From Pseudomonadota bacterium (GTDB taxonomy: Bacteria; Desulfobacterota; Desulfovibrionia; Desulfovibrionales; Desulfovibrionaceae), in contig JAEYTO010000034.1 of the NCBI GenBank assembly GCA_023433925.1, positions 1-48,200 of the forward strand: a DNA stretch of 48,200 bases, read 5' to 3'. Made by a program: the position numbers and the translations under genes. Below, piece by piece: positions 15,504 to 26,833 of the stretch (its first letter is position 1; the number at the start of each line of letters is the position of its first letter). Below the pieces are notes generated by a model. The model saw only the letters and a list, made by a program, of their open reading frames with translations, did not search any database and was not told where the DNA came from.

Positions 15504-17264
15504 CTAGACGCTGTCCGCCGCCGGAATCGCGGCGCCCGTGAGCACATCCGGGGACGGACTGATGATGACCTTGGCCCTTTCCAGGGCCGCGCCGATGTGC
15601 GCCGTGATGTTCTCCTGGCCGATGATCCTGTCCGCGCCAAGGCGCCTGAGCGTGGCCAGGGGCTGGTTGCGCACTCCCGACAGCACGATGGTGACTCCGC
15701 GCTTGGCGCACTTGTCCCGCAGCGCCTCCAGGGAGTTGACCGCCGTGGCGTCCAGGGCCGGCACCTGACGCATGCGCAGGATGAGCACCTTGGGCGGCTT
15801 GTGCAGAGCCCGGCTGATGGTGTTCAGCCTGTCGGCGCAGCCGAAGAAGAACGCCCCTTCGATCTCGTAGATCTCCACGCCCTCGGGTACGTCCAGGTCG
15901 CGCGTGTTCGGGCTGCCGTCGTTGAGAGGGCCGCTCAGGCGGACGTCGGTCAGCTCGCTCATGCGGCGCATGAACAGGAGCGCGGCGAGCACCACGCCCA
16001 CCCACACGGCCACGGTCAGATCCACGATGATGGTCAGCGCGAAGGTCAGAAGCATGACCGACATGTCGCTCTTGGGCGCCCGGAACAGCCGCTTGAAGCG
16101 GTGCAGCTCGCTCATGTCGTAGGCCACGACGATGAGCACGGCGGCCAGGCTGGCCAGCGGGATGTACGAGGCCAGCGGGGCGAGCAGGTAGACGAAGGCC
16201 AGCAGGAAGGCCGCATGGATCATGCCGGCCACGGGCGAGAAGGCGCCAGCCTTGATGTTGGTGGCCGTGCGCGCGATGGCGCCGGTGGCCGGGATGCCGC
16301 CCATGACCACCGAGGCGATGTTGCCCAGGCCCTGGGCCACGAGCTCGGTGTTCGCGTCGTGATGGTCGCCGGTCATGCCGTCGGCAACGATGGCCGAGAG
16401 GAGCGACTCGATGCCGGCCAGCAGGGCGATGGTGAAGGCCTCGGGCAGCACCTGGCGCACGAGTTCGAGGTTGATGAGCGGCAGGGAGATGCCCGGCAGG
16501 GAACGCGGGATGCCGCCGAAGCGCGAGCCGATGGTCTCCACGGGCAGGGCCAGGGCGGCGGTCATGACGGAGGCCACGACCACGGCCACGAACGGCGCGG
16601 GGATGCGCGGTATCCAGCGCCGCACGGCCAGGATGGTCCCGAAGGCCACGCCGCTGACGAGCAGCGTGGACTGGTCGATGCTGGACAGGTTGCCCAGGTA
16701 GGCTCCCCAGCGGGCGAAGAACTCCGGCGAGGTCTCCGGCATCTGGAGGCCCAGGAAATCCTTGATCTGTTGGGTGAAGATGAGCACGCCGATGCCGGCC
16801 GTGAAGCCCGTGGTCACCGGGTAGGGAATGAACTTGATGAGCGCGCCCATGCGGCACAGGCCGAAGATGACCAGGATGAGGCCCGCCAGGAGCGTGGCCA
16901 CCATGAGCCCTTCCATGCCGTGCTTGGCGATGATGCCGTAGATGATGACCACGAATGCGCCCGTGGGGCCGCCGACCTGGAAGCGGCTTCCGCCCAGGAA
17001 GGAGATGATGAAGCCGGCCACGATGGCCGTGACCAGGCCCTGCTCGGGCGAGGCGCCCGAGGCGATGCCGAAGGCCATGGCCAGCGGCAGGGCCACGATG
17101 CCCACGGTGATGCCGGAAAGGAGGTCCCGGGACATGGGGCCTGGGCCGTAGCCCTGGGCCAGGACGCTGAAGGTCTTGGGCGTTTCGGGTAGGGCCTTCC
17201 TGATCCGCGCCAGGAGGCCTTGTTTGGATGGTTCCGTGACTTTTTCCGAAGACTCGACTGACAT
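15504..17264 (-). CDS. SulP-family anion transporter with STAS domain
   Basis: 586 aa inner membrane protein of the SulP/SLC26 family, which moves sulfate, bicarbonate or other anions. The N-terminal transport domain has 12-14 hydrophobic segments with LLSGITVGIVALPLAMAFGI and FQVGGPTGAFVVI. The C-terminal STAS domain is at about residues 455-560 (VEIYEIEGAFFFGCADRLN, VLILRMRQVPALDATAVNSL). ATG 17264 is used because CGGAG lies about 8 nt upstream and MSVESSEKV precedes the cytoplasmic lead-in; the frame stays open farther back. In a sulfate reducer sulfate uptake is attractive, but bicarbonate is as likely. It separates ymdB from rny. Confidence 0.93.
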   Translation of the reverse strand: MSVESSEKVTEPSKQGLLARIRKALPETPKTFSVLAQGYGPGPMSRDLLSGITVGIVALPLAMAFGIASGASPEQGLVTAIVAGFIISFLGGSRFQVGGPTGAFVVIIYGIIAKHGMEGLMVATLLAGLILVIFGLCRMGALIKFIPYPVTTGFTAGIGVLIFTQQIKDFLGLQMPETSPEFFARWGAYLGNLSSIDQSTLLVSGVAFGTILAVRRWIPRIPAPFVAVVVASVMTAALALPVETIGSRFGGIPRSLPGISLPLINLELVRQVLPEAFTIALLAGIESLLSAIVADGMTGDHHDANTELVAQGLGNIASVVMGGIPATGAIARTATNIKAGAFSPVAGMIHAAFLLAFVYLLAPLASYIPLASLAAVLIVVAYDMSELHRFKRLFRAPKSDMSVMLLTFALTIIVDLTVAVWVGVVLAALLFMRRMSELTDVRLSGPLNDGSPNTRDLDVPEGVEIYEIEGAFFFGCADRLNTISRALHKPPKVLILRMRQVPALDATAVNSLEALRDKCAKRGVTIVLSGVRNQPLATLRRLGADRIIGQENITAHIGAALERAKVIISPSPDVLTGAAIPAADSV

Positions 17265-17700
17265 ACGACAGACTCCGTTACTAAGATGTGCCTGCGGGCA
17301 GGTTTGTCCGCCTGGCCTGCCCCGCGGTCGGGCGAACGTCGTCCGGCCGTCGGTCCGGCGGGGGACCGCACGGGCCTGCATGGCGGCAGTCGCGGCAGGC
17401 CGGGGCAAGCGCTCCTGCCAGCAAAACCGCCATGCGGGAGCGTGTGGTGCTCCGCGTCTTCGGGTCTGCATCAGCAACGTCGAAAGCGCGCGTCCTGCCT
17501 TAAAACCGGTTGGACCACGCGCACGGCCTTTGGCTGCTCGATTCATCGCCAGCCTATCCGACCAAGACGTGGCCTATACCCCCTTTCATGGGTGGATTCA
17601 ATAGTCGCCCGCGAGAAGAAAACTAACCGAATTCACCAAAGAACACGACAACTTGCATGATTTACCGATCTTGCGGCCGCCGCACCCTCGATTCCTTGCG

Positions 17701-17819
17701 GCTAGAGCAACTTGCAGATGACTGGGAAGGGCTTTGCCCTCCCCAGACCCCACCCGCCAAGGCCCGCTCCTGATGAGGCGGCCCTTGGAACCCGCATTTC
17801 ATTTGCAAATGGCTCTAGC
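17701..17819 (+). repeat. Family 1 intergenic repeat, copy B (MITE-like)
   Basis: 119 bp bounded by GCTAGAGC (17701-17708) and its exact complement GCTCTAGC (17812-17819). The inverted ends extend imperfectly to about 20 nt (GCTAGAGCAACTTGCAGATG against GCTAGAGCCATTTGCAAATG, 16 of 20 equal). Inside is the GGGAAGGGCTTTGCCCTCCCC palindrome core. There is no open frame. The structure is that of a short non-autonomous repeat; no transposase of matching type is in the window. Confidence 0.85.
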
Positions 17820-17914
17820 CGTGCGGCAGGAAGCCGCCCGTCCTGTTCCAGCCCCGGCGAGTCGGGCCTGGGGCACCCCTTCCCGCTTGTCCGCGCACCG
17901 CCAGCCCCAAAAGA

Positions 17915-17936
17915 AGCCCCCGGCATGCCGAGGGCT
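17915..17936 (-). terminator. Terminator of rny
   Basis: AGCCCCCGGC (17915-17924) and GCCGAGGGCT (17927-17936) pair with one mismatch. TCTTTTGGGG follows on the minus strand. It lies 28 nt after the rny stop. Confidence 0.75.
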
Positions 17937-17963
17937 CCTTGGCGTCCTTGTTTGGCGCAAGAG

Positions 17964-19523
<1,560 letters not shown>

Positions 19524-19938
19524 GCGCGCCTCCTATATCGCAACAGGCTTTGTCCCGCCTGCGCACGGGGTTTGGGGTGGACGTTCGCGTTGGCACTGGA
19601 CACGGGGCCAGGTCGCGTGACGGATATCCGGCAAGGAGGGCGGCGACGCGCAGTCGGCCGAAGGGTGGAGATGGTTCGGAAAGGAGCGTTCGACTTGGGC
19701 AGGCCGCCAACTCGGGGCCCCGCAACGACCTAGGTGTTGGCAATATGGCTGCCCCAGGGCGCCGTGTTGTCAGTTCTTTTGAACCTGGCTTGCCAGGTGG
19801 GCGCCGCTGCCAGGCCGTCAGGCTTCCCGGTCTTGCGGGCTGCGCACGGGCCCGGTCGGGAGCAGCACCCGATAACTAAACTATCGGCTCAGAAAGACAC
19901 ATGACAATCACGTACACCCCAGGGAAACCTTGTGACAA
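19524..19938. other. 415-nt interval between zapA and rny holding a 6S RNA
   Basis: The zapA-proximal half is the 6S RNA gene described separately. The rny-proximal part (19524-19726) has no long frame on either strand and would hold the rny promoter or leader, but I see no convincing -35/-10 pair. Confidence 0.5.
19727..19926 (-). ncRNA. ssrS: 6S RNA
   Basis: It lies directly downstream of zapA, the classic 6S RNA position. On the minus strand the segment TCTGAGCCGATAGTTTA matches the 5' half of enterobacterial 6S RNA (CTGAGCCGATATTTCA), and GAAGCCT occurs in the expected central part. The ends can pair: CCTGGGGTGT at the 5' end (19923-19914) with ACACCTAGG at the 3' end (19737-19729), with one bulged G. 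The length of about 195-200 nt fits the family. 6S RNA binds sigma70 RNA polymerase and damps promoters in stationary phase. Exact ends are estimates. Confidence 0.75.
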
Positions 19939-20217
19939 CTATATGGTCGTTTTAACGTTTGCCAAGTCTATTTTCTCCAAAAGCCGATTCACCTTCTCTT
20001 CGAGCTCACGCAGCTTCTGGGTTGACTGCAGGTAGTCATCCGCCAAGCTCAAGGCCAGGACGGTAAGGAGTTTCTCCTTGCTTACGTTCTTTCCGTCTTG
20101 ATGTAAAAGGCTGTACTGGTTTTCGACATGCTCACGGGCATCATAGACGCGCTCGTTGCCGGCGTCCGTGACGAAGGAGACCTCGAGCCCCAGTACATTC
20201 ACTGTAAAGCGGGACAT
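19939..20217 (-). CDS. zapA: Cell division protein ZapA
   Basis: 92 aa, FtsZ-ring stabiliser. The N-terminal globular part reads FTVNVLGLEVSFVTDAGNERV, the usual ZapA beta strand region in which an S/T-x-x-I-x-G-x-x-Y/F pattern is expected, followed by a long C-terminal coiled coil (STQKLRELEEKVNRLLEKID). The length is typical. It follows the ZapB-like gene with a 15-nt gap, and both are downstream of glmU on the same strand. Confidence 0.9.
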   Translation of the reverse strand: MSRFTVNVLGLEVSFVTDAGNERVYDAREHVENQYSLLHQDGKNVSKEKLLTVLALSLADDYLQSTQKLRELEEKVNRLLEKIDLANVKTTI

Positions 20218-20232
20218 GCGCGTGCATATGCC

Positions 20233-20409
20233 CTACATCGTCTCTTCTTGAACTCGCTGCAGGAGGCCGTTCACCCTGGCAAGAACCTCGTCACGGCCCC
20301 GCCTGGCCTCCTCCATCTCTGCCTTGAGTTGCCTGTTCTCCAACTCAAGCTCGCGCTTGCGTCGGAGCAGCTCCTCAATGCGGTGCTCAAGTTGTTCTAT
20401 TATTTCCAT
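20233..20409 (-). CDS. zapB: ZapB-like coiled-coil division protein
   Basis: 58 aa, entirely coiled coil: EIIEQLEHRIEELLRRKREL, ELENRQLKAEMEEARRGRDE, LARVNGLLQRVQE. The pairing with ZapA, the short length and the heptad pattern fit the ZapB family, which bundles and links ZapA at the Z-ring. ATG 20409 is used; a TTG start 30 nt upstream would add MRRGSGYHFA, which looks non-conserved. The ribosome binding site is weak (GGGGAAG at a long distance), so the start is a little uncertain. Coiled-coil similarity alone is weak evidence, and the neighbour is the stronger argument. Confidence 0.75.
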   Translation of the reverse strand: MEIIEQLEHRIEELLRRKRELELENRQLKAEMEEARRGRDEVLARVNGLLQRVQEETM

Positions 20410-20457
20410 AGCGAAATGATAGCCGCTTCCCCGCCGCAAATCAATAGCGCACCCGCG

Positions 20458-21834
20458 CTATTTCCTGCGCTTGAGGTTCGCCTGGCGTTGCCGAGCTATG
20501 GCCAGCTCGCCTGGCGCGACATCCTTGGTCAGCGTGGAGCCGGCGCCCACCAGCGCTCCGTCGCCGATGGTGATGGGCGCCACGAGAGCCGTGTTGCTGC
20601 CGATGAAGACGCCCTGACCTATGACCGTCCTATGCTTGTGTCTGCCGTCGTAGTTGCAGGTGATCGTGCCCGCGCCGATATTCGTTCCCGCGCCCACCTC
20701 CGCGTCACCGAGGTAGGTCAGGTGGTTGGCCTTGGCGCCCTTGCCCAGCACGGCTTTCTTCATCTCCACGAAATTGCCGGCATGCGCGCCTTCCTCGAGC
20801 ACCGCGCCCGGCCGTAGCCGCGCATGGGGGCCGGCGACACTCCAGGCTCCGAGGCGGGCGCCCTCGGCATGGCTGAAGCTGCGCAGCACGGCTCCCTCGG
20901 CCAGCTCGCTGTCCCGGACCGAGCAGTATGCGTCCACGCGCGCGCCGCGGTGGATGACCGTGCGCCCGAAAAGCTCACAAGGGCCGCAGACCTCGGAGCC
21001 GGGCACCAGGGCGACCCTGGGGCCTATACGCGCAAGGCCCGGGTTGCGCACGAGCACTCCCCGCTGCAACCATTCCGTGGAGATGGCCGCGGCAAGCCGC
21101 TCCTCGGCGCAGACGAGTTCGAAGGGGGAGTTGATCCCCATGAGCTCGGGCAGGTCGCCGCACTCCACGGCCAGAACCGGGAGGCCCTCGGCCACGGCCA
21201 GGTCCACCAGGTCCGTGATGTAGAACTCGCCGCTCTTGTTCTGGTTCCGAAGCAGCGGCAGGAGCGGCGCCACGGCCTCCATGTCCATGAAGTAGATGCC
21301 GGCGTTGACCTCGCCGCGGTCCTCGCCATGCTTATCCACGTCATAGTCCTTGGCCTCGACGATGGCCCTTACCGCGCCGTCGTCTCCGCGAAGCACGCGT
21401 CCGAAAGCGCCCGGATTGTCCGGGGTGATGGACAGAAAGGCCACGGCCGCCCCCCGCTCCAGGGCCGTTTCCGCAAGCTGGCGCACGCGGTCGGCCGGCA
21501 AAAGCGGCGTATCGCCGTTGGCCACGAGGAGGTGGCGCACGCCCTGGTCGGCCAGGCTCCGCCAGGCCACTTGCAGGGCATGCCCCGTGCCGAGCTGCTC
21601 CGTCTGGTGCACGAAGCGCCCCTGGCGCTCGGGAAAGGCCGCCGCGATCCGCTCGGCGCCGAAACCGATGACGGTATGCACCCTGTCGGCGAGCAGGCTG
21701 TCCAGGGTCTGATGCACGTACCAGAGCATGGGCTCGCCCAGGATCGCGTGCAGGACCTTCGGCAGATCCGAGCGCATGCGCGTGCCTTTGCCGGCGGCCA
21801 GCACCAGGGCATGTATGGTCGAGTCCAGGGCCAT
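20458..21834 (-). CDS. glmU: Bifunctional UDP-N-acetylglucosamine pyrophosphorylase/glucosamine-1-phosphate acetyltransferase
   Basis: 458 aa. It makes UDP-GlcNAc for peptidoglycan and lipopolysaccharide: acetylation of GlcN-1-P by the C-terminal domain, then uridylation by the N-terminal domain. The nucleotidyltransferase signature is LAAGKGTRMRSDLPKVLH. The C-terminal left-handed beta-helix is visible as hexapeptide repeats, with catalytic region FVEMKKAVLGKGAKANHLTY and GAGTITCNYDGRHKHRT. The matching GlmS is at 42.7 kb. It has its own upstream region, because a strong terminator (21938-21966) closes the ATP synthase operon just before it. Confidence 0.96.
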   Translation of the reverse strand: MALDSTIHALVLAAGKGTRMRSDLPKVLHAILGEPMLWYVHQTLDSLLADRVHTVIGFGAERIAAAFPERQGRFVHQTEQLGTGHALQVAWRSLADQGVRHLLVANGDTPLLPADRVRQLAETALERGAAVAFLSITPDNPGAFGRVLRGDDGAVRAIVEAKDYDVDKHGEDRGEVNAGIYFMDMEAVAPLLPLLRNQNKSGEFYITDLVDLAVAEGLPVLAVECGDLPELMGINSPFELVCAEERLAAAISTEWLQRGVLVRNPGLARIGPRVALVPGSEVCGPCELFGRTVIHRGARVDAYCSVRDSELAEGAVLRSFSHAEGARLGAWSVAGPHARLRPGAVLEEGAHAGNFVEMKKAVLGKGAKANHLTYLGDAEVGAGTNIGAGTITCNYDGRHKHRTVIGQGVFIGSNTALVAPITIGDGALVGAGSTLTKDVAPGELAIARQRQANLKRRK

Positions 21835-21937
21835 GTCGTCTCCGTGGGGATGGCGCGGGAGTGTTCAGTCAGGCGCGGTCTGCGCAATCCGCGCTTGGAC
21901 TGTGTACGGAAGGCCGGCGGCGCTTGTAAAGCAAAAA

Positions 21938-21966
21938 AAGGCAGGCCCCGGTTCGGGGCCTGCCTT
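21938..21966 (-). terminator. Terminator of the ATP synthase operon
   Basis: AAGGCAGGCCCCG (21938-21950) pairs perfectly over 13 bp with 21954-21966 around a GTT loop, followed on the minus strand by a run of T (complement of AAAAAAA at 21933-21939). It is 55 nt after the atpC stop and separates that operon from glmU. Confidence 0.9.
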
Positions 21967-22021
21967 GAGGTCCTTGGATCGACGGCCCCCCGCCGAAGAG
22001 GGCCGCCGCTTGAGTCTGTGC

Positions 22022-22450
22022 CTAGAGATTGCAGGTGCCGGCGCCTTCGGCGGAGGCGCGGCAACGCATGCGGGCCAGGGCCCGCTGAAGCGAGGCTTCG
22101 GCGCGCGCGAAGTTCACGTCATCCACACGCTTCTGCATGCGGGCTTCGGCGCGCTCTCTGGCCTTGCGTGCGCGCTCGAGATCGATCTCAGCGGCGCGCT
22201 CGGCCACCTCGGCCAGTACGGTCACCCGGTCCGGACCCACCTCGGCAAACCCGCCGGCGATGAAGACGTAGTGCGTCTTGCCGCCGAGCTTGTAGTACAG
22301 GTTGCCGACGCCCAAGGCAGAGAGGAACGGGATGTGGTTCGGCAGCACGCCGAACTCGCCCACGATGCCGGGCGCACCCACGTAGTCCACCTTCTCCGAG
22401 AGCACCTTGCGGTCGGGGGTGACGATTTCAAGCTGTATCTGGTTGCTCAT
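22022..22450 (-). CDS. atpC: ATP synthase F1 epsilon subunit
   Basis: 142 aa. Couples rotation of the central stalk and inhibits ATP hydrolysis. The N-terminal beta sandwich (IQLEIVTPDRKVLSEKVDYV, GEFGVLPNHIPFLSALGVG) and the C-terminal helical hairpin with an Ala/Arg-rich pattern (ERARKARERAEARMQKRV) are complete. It starts 6 nt after atpD and is the last gene of the F1 operon before the terminator. Confidence 0.95.
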   Translation of the reverse strand: MSNQIQLEIVTPDRKVLSEKVDYVGAPGIVGEFGVLPNHIPFLSALGVGNLYYKLGGKTHYVFIAGGFAEVGPDRVTVLAEVAERAAEIDLERARKARERAEARMQKRVDDVNFARAEASLQRALARMRCRASAEGAGTCNL

Positions 22451-22456
22451 AGGGGA

Positions 22457-23860
22457 TTACCCCTGCTTCTTGGCATTCTCGACAGCCTCTTCGATGCCGC
22501 CGCACATATAGAAGGCGGACTCCGGCAGGGTGTCGTGCTTGCCCTCGATGATCTCCTTGAAGCCGCGGATGGTATCCTCGAGCTTCACATACTTGCCCTG
22601 GCGGCCGGTGAAGGCCTCGGCCACGTGGAACGGCTGGGACAGGAAGCGCTGGATGCGGCGGGCGCGGGCAACCGTGATCTTGTCCTCGTCCGACAGCTCG
22701 TCCATGCCCAGGATGGCGATGATGTCCTGCAGGTCCTTGTACTTCTGAAGGATCTGCTGCACGGCGCGGGCCGTGCCGTAGTGCTCCACGCCCAGGACGT
22801 TGGGGTCCAGGATGCGCGAGGTCGAGTCGAGCGGGTCCACGGCGGGGTAGATGCCCAACTCGGCGATCTGACGCGAGAGAACCAGCGTTCCGTCCAGGTG
22901 CGCGAACGTGGTGGCCGGCGCCGGGTCGGTCAGGTCGTCGGCGGGCACGTACACGGCCTGCACCGAGGTGATGGAGCCCTTGTTGGTCGACGTGATGCGC
23001 TCCTGCAGACCGCCCAGGTCGGTGCCCAGGGTCGGCTGGTAGCCCACCGCGGAGGGCATGCGGCCCAGGAGCGCCGACACTTCCGAACCCGCCTGGGTGA
23101 AGCGGAAGATGTTGTCGACGAACAGAAGCACGTCCTCGCCGTCCACGTCGCGGAAGTACTCGGCGATGGTCAGGGCGGTCAGGGCCACACGGGCGCGGGC
23201 TCCTGGCGGCTCGTTCATCTGGCCGTAGATCAAGGCGGCCTTGGGCAGAACGCCGGCGTCCTTCATCTCGTGATAGAGGTCGTTACCCTCGCGGGTGCGC
23301 TCGCCCACGCCGGCGAAGACCGACTTGCCGCCGTGCTGCTTGGCGATGTTGTTGATCATCTCCATGAGGATGACCGTCTTGCCCACGCCGGCGCCGCCGA
23401 ACAGGCCCATCTTGCCGCCCTTGGGGAACGGGATGAGCAGGTCGACGACCTTGATGCCGGTCTCGAGCACCTCGACCTTGGTCGACTGCTCGGTGAAGGC
23501 CGGGGCCGGGCGGTGGATGGGCCAGAACTCCTTGGCGTCGACGGGTCCGAGCTCATCCACGGGACGGCCGACCACGTTCATGATGCGGCCAAGGGCGGCC
23601 GTGCCGACGGGAACGGCGATGGCCTTGCCCGTGTCGACGGCAGCCATGCCGCGCACGAGGCCCTCGGTGGCGTCCATGGCGATGGTGCGCACGACGTTGT
23701 CACCCAGGTGCTGGGCAACCTCGCACACCAGCTCAGGAGCGTCCTGGTTGTTCGGGTTCTTGATCTCGAGCGCGTTGAGGATGTTTGGGAGTTGCCCTTC
23801 AGGGAACTCCACGTCCACGACAGCGCCGATGACCTGCACAATCTTGCCTGTGTTAGCCAT
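22457..23860 (-). CDS. atpD: ATP synthase F1 beta subunit
   Basis: 467 aa catalytic subunit. Walker A is GGAGVGKTV, the catalytic glutamate is in AGVGERTREGNDLY, Walker B is in VLLFVDNIFRF, and the ATP synthase signature is PAVDPLDSTSR. Length and all motifs are normal. It lies between atpG (18-nt gap) and atpC (6-nt gap). Confidence 0.97.
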   Translation of the reverse strand: MANTGKIVQVIGAVVDVEFPEGQLPNILNALEIKNPNNQDAPELVCEVAQHLGDNVVRTIAMDATEGLVRGMAAVDTGKAIAVPVGTAALGRIMNVVGRPVDELGPVDAKEFWPIHRPAPAFTEQSTKVEVLETGIKVVDLLIPFPKGGKMGLFGGAGVGKTVILMEMINNIAKQHGGKSVFAGVGERTREGNDLYHEMKDAGVLPKAALIYGQMNEPPGARARVALTALTIAEYFRDVDGEDVLLFVDNIFRFTQAGSEVSALLGRMPSAVGYQPTLGTDLGGLQERITSTNKGSITSVQAVYVPADDLTDPAPATTFAHLDGTLVLSRQIAELGIYPAVDPLDSTSRILDPNVLGVEHYGTARAVQQILQKYKDLQDIIAILGMDELSDEDKITVARARRIQRFLSQPFHVAEAFTGRQGKYVKLEDTIRGFKEIIEGKHDTLPESAFYMCGGIEEAVENAKKQG

Positions 23861-23878
23861 AGCGGTTAATGCCCCCTT

Positions 23879-24754
23879 TTAGCCTTTGAGCGCCTCAGCG
23901 CCGCCGACAATATCCATAAGCTCCTTGGTGATGGTCGCCTGCCGTGCCTTGTTGTAAGCCAGGGTCAGCGCGCCGACAATGTCGTCGCAAGCCCTGGTCG
24001 CATTGTCCATGGCAGCCATGCGCGCGGCGTGCTCGCTGGTGGAGGTGTCAAGCAGTCCACGATAGACCTGGACATTGACGAACCTCGGCAGGAGCTCGGC
24101 CAGCAGATCCACCACACTGGGCTCGTAGATGTACTCGCTGCGCGGGCCGCTGGCGGCCTTGCCCTCCTCGGGCTTGATGGGCAGGACCGTCAGGGTCTTG
24201 GGCGTCTGACGCGCCAGCGACTCGAACTCGCCGTAGACCAGGGCGACCTCGTCCAACGACCCGGCGATATAGGAGCCGATGATCTCCTTGCCAAGCTCGT
24301 TGGCCAGGGAGAAGTCGAAGGCCGAGCTCATCTTGTCATGATAGGCGCGCACGATCTCGAAATCCGTCTTGCGGATGGCGTCACGGCCCTTCTTGCCCAC
24401 GCAGTAGAACTTGACCGCCTTGCCCTCGGCGCGCTTGGCCGCGGCGAGCCGCTTGGCGGTGTTGACGAGGTTGGTGTTGAAGCTGCCGGCTAGGCCGCGA
24501 TCAGAGGTCACCAGCACGATGCCGATGGTCTTGATCTCCTCGCGCACCGACAGAAGCGGGTGCGCGGAGGAATCGACGCCCGAGGCCAACTCGCCCAGCA
24601 TCTCGTAGAACTTCTGGGCATAGGGTCGGAAGCGCACGATGCGGTCCTGGGCCTTGCGCAGCTTGGCCGAAGAGACCATGTTCATGGCCTTGGTGATCTG
24701 CTTGGTCTTCTTGACCCCGGAGATCTTGATCTTGACGTCCTTCAGGGAAGGCAT
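23879..24754 (-). CDS. atpG: ATP synthase F1 gamma subunit
   Basis: 291 aa central rotor shaft. The conserved N-terminal coiled coil starts SLKDVKIKISGVKKTKQITK and continues AMNMVSSAKLRKAQ, and the C-terminal coiled coil has the signature ARMAAMDNATRACDDIV. DRGLAGSFNTNLV marks the Rossmann-like middle domain. The gap to atpA is 14 nt and to atpD 18 nt. Confidence 0.96.
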   Translation of the reverse strand: MPSLKDVKIKISGVKKTKQITKAMNMVSSAKLRKAQDRIVRFRPYAQKFYEMLGELASGVDSSAHPLLSVREEIKTIGIVLVTSDRGLAGSFNTNLVNTAKRLAAAKRAEGKAVKFYCVGKKGRDAIRKTDFEIVRAYHDKMSSAFDFSLANELGKEIIGSYIAGSLDEVALVYGEFESLARQTPKTLTVLPIKPEEGKAASGPRSEYIYEPSVVDLLAELLPRFVNVQVYRGLLDTSTSEHAARMAAMDNATRACDDIVGALTLAYNKARQATITKELMDIVGGAEALKG

Positions 24755-24768
24755 GGCGATAGCCCTCC

Positions 24769-26277
<1,509 letters not shown>

Positions 26278-26281
26278 GGCC

Positions 26282-26833
26282 CTACTCACCCCTCTTGATG
26301 TTTTCCTTGAGCATCTGAAGCTGAGCGCGCAGGCTGGCGTCCAGCACTTGATCTCCGACCTTGAGAACCAGTCCTCCGATAATGGCGGGGTCTACCCCAT
26401 AGTCGAGAACCAGCTTCCGGTTGGACTTCTTCTCCAAGGTGGCCTTGAGGTCGTCCTGACGCTTCTTGTCCAGCTTGACCGCCGTGGTCAGTCTTCCACG
26501 CAGGACACCCTGGGCCTCATCCTGAAGCTTGGCGTAGAAGGCCTGGATCTCGGGCAGGTTCGCCAGGCGCTCTTTATCGGCAAGGAGGAGGACGAAATTC
26601 TTGACCACCTGCCCCACGCCGATCTTGTTTATGATCGCCTCGGCCACGGCCTTCTTCTTGTCCGCGCCGAAGATCGGGTTCCTGAATACCTTGAGCACAT
26701 TGGGGTCGGCTGCAAGGACCTCAGCCAGCTTGCCCAAGTCGCTCCCGTAAGCCGTAAGCTCGGCGGCGCCCTTCTTCTGCCCCAGGGCGAACAGAGCCTT
26801 GGCGTACCTGCGTGCTACAATGTTCCCGGTCAA
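26282..26833 (-). CDS. atpH: ATP synthase F1 delta subunit (OSCP)
   Basis: 183 aa peripheral stalk subunit joining b/b' to the top of F1. The N-terminal motif NIVARRYAKALFALGQKKGA and the C-terminal signature DYGVDPAIIGGLVLKVGDQVLDAS are typical. The ATG overlaps the atpF stop by ATGA, so the two are coupled. Confidence 0.95.
   Translation of the reverse strand: MTGNIVARRYAKALFALGQKKGAAELTAYGSDLGKLAEVLAADPNVLKVFRNPIFGADKKKAVAEAIINKIGVGQVVKNFVLLLADKERLANLPEIQAFYAKLQDEAQGVLRGRLTTAVKLDKKRQDDLKATLEKKSNRKLVLDYGVDPAIIGGLVLKVGDQVLDASLRAQLQMLKENIKRGE

Larger units (their letters stand above)
17265..17963. other. 699-nt interval between sulP and rny
   Basis: No convincing gene. It contains the best-preserved family 1 repeat (17701-17819) and the rny terminator (17915-17936). 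The part at 17560-17700 is less GC-rich than its surroundings and may hold the sulP control region, but no clear promoter stands out. Confidence 0.5.

Noticed and set aside
21728..23869. A 713-codon open frame antisense to atpC and atpD
   Set aside because: Opposite strand codes for complete ATP synthase subunits; this frame has no recognisable domain.
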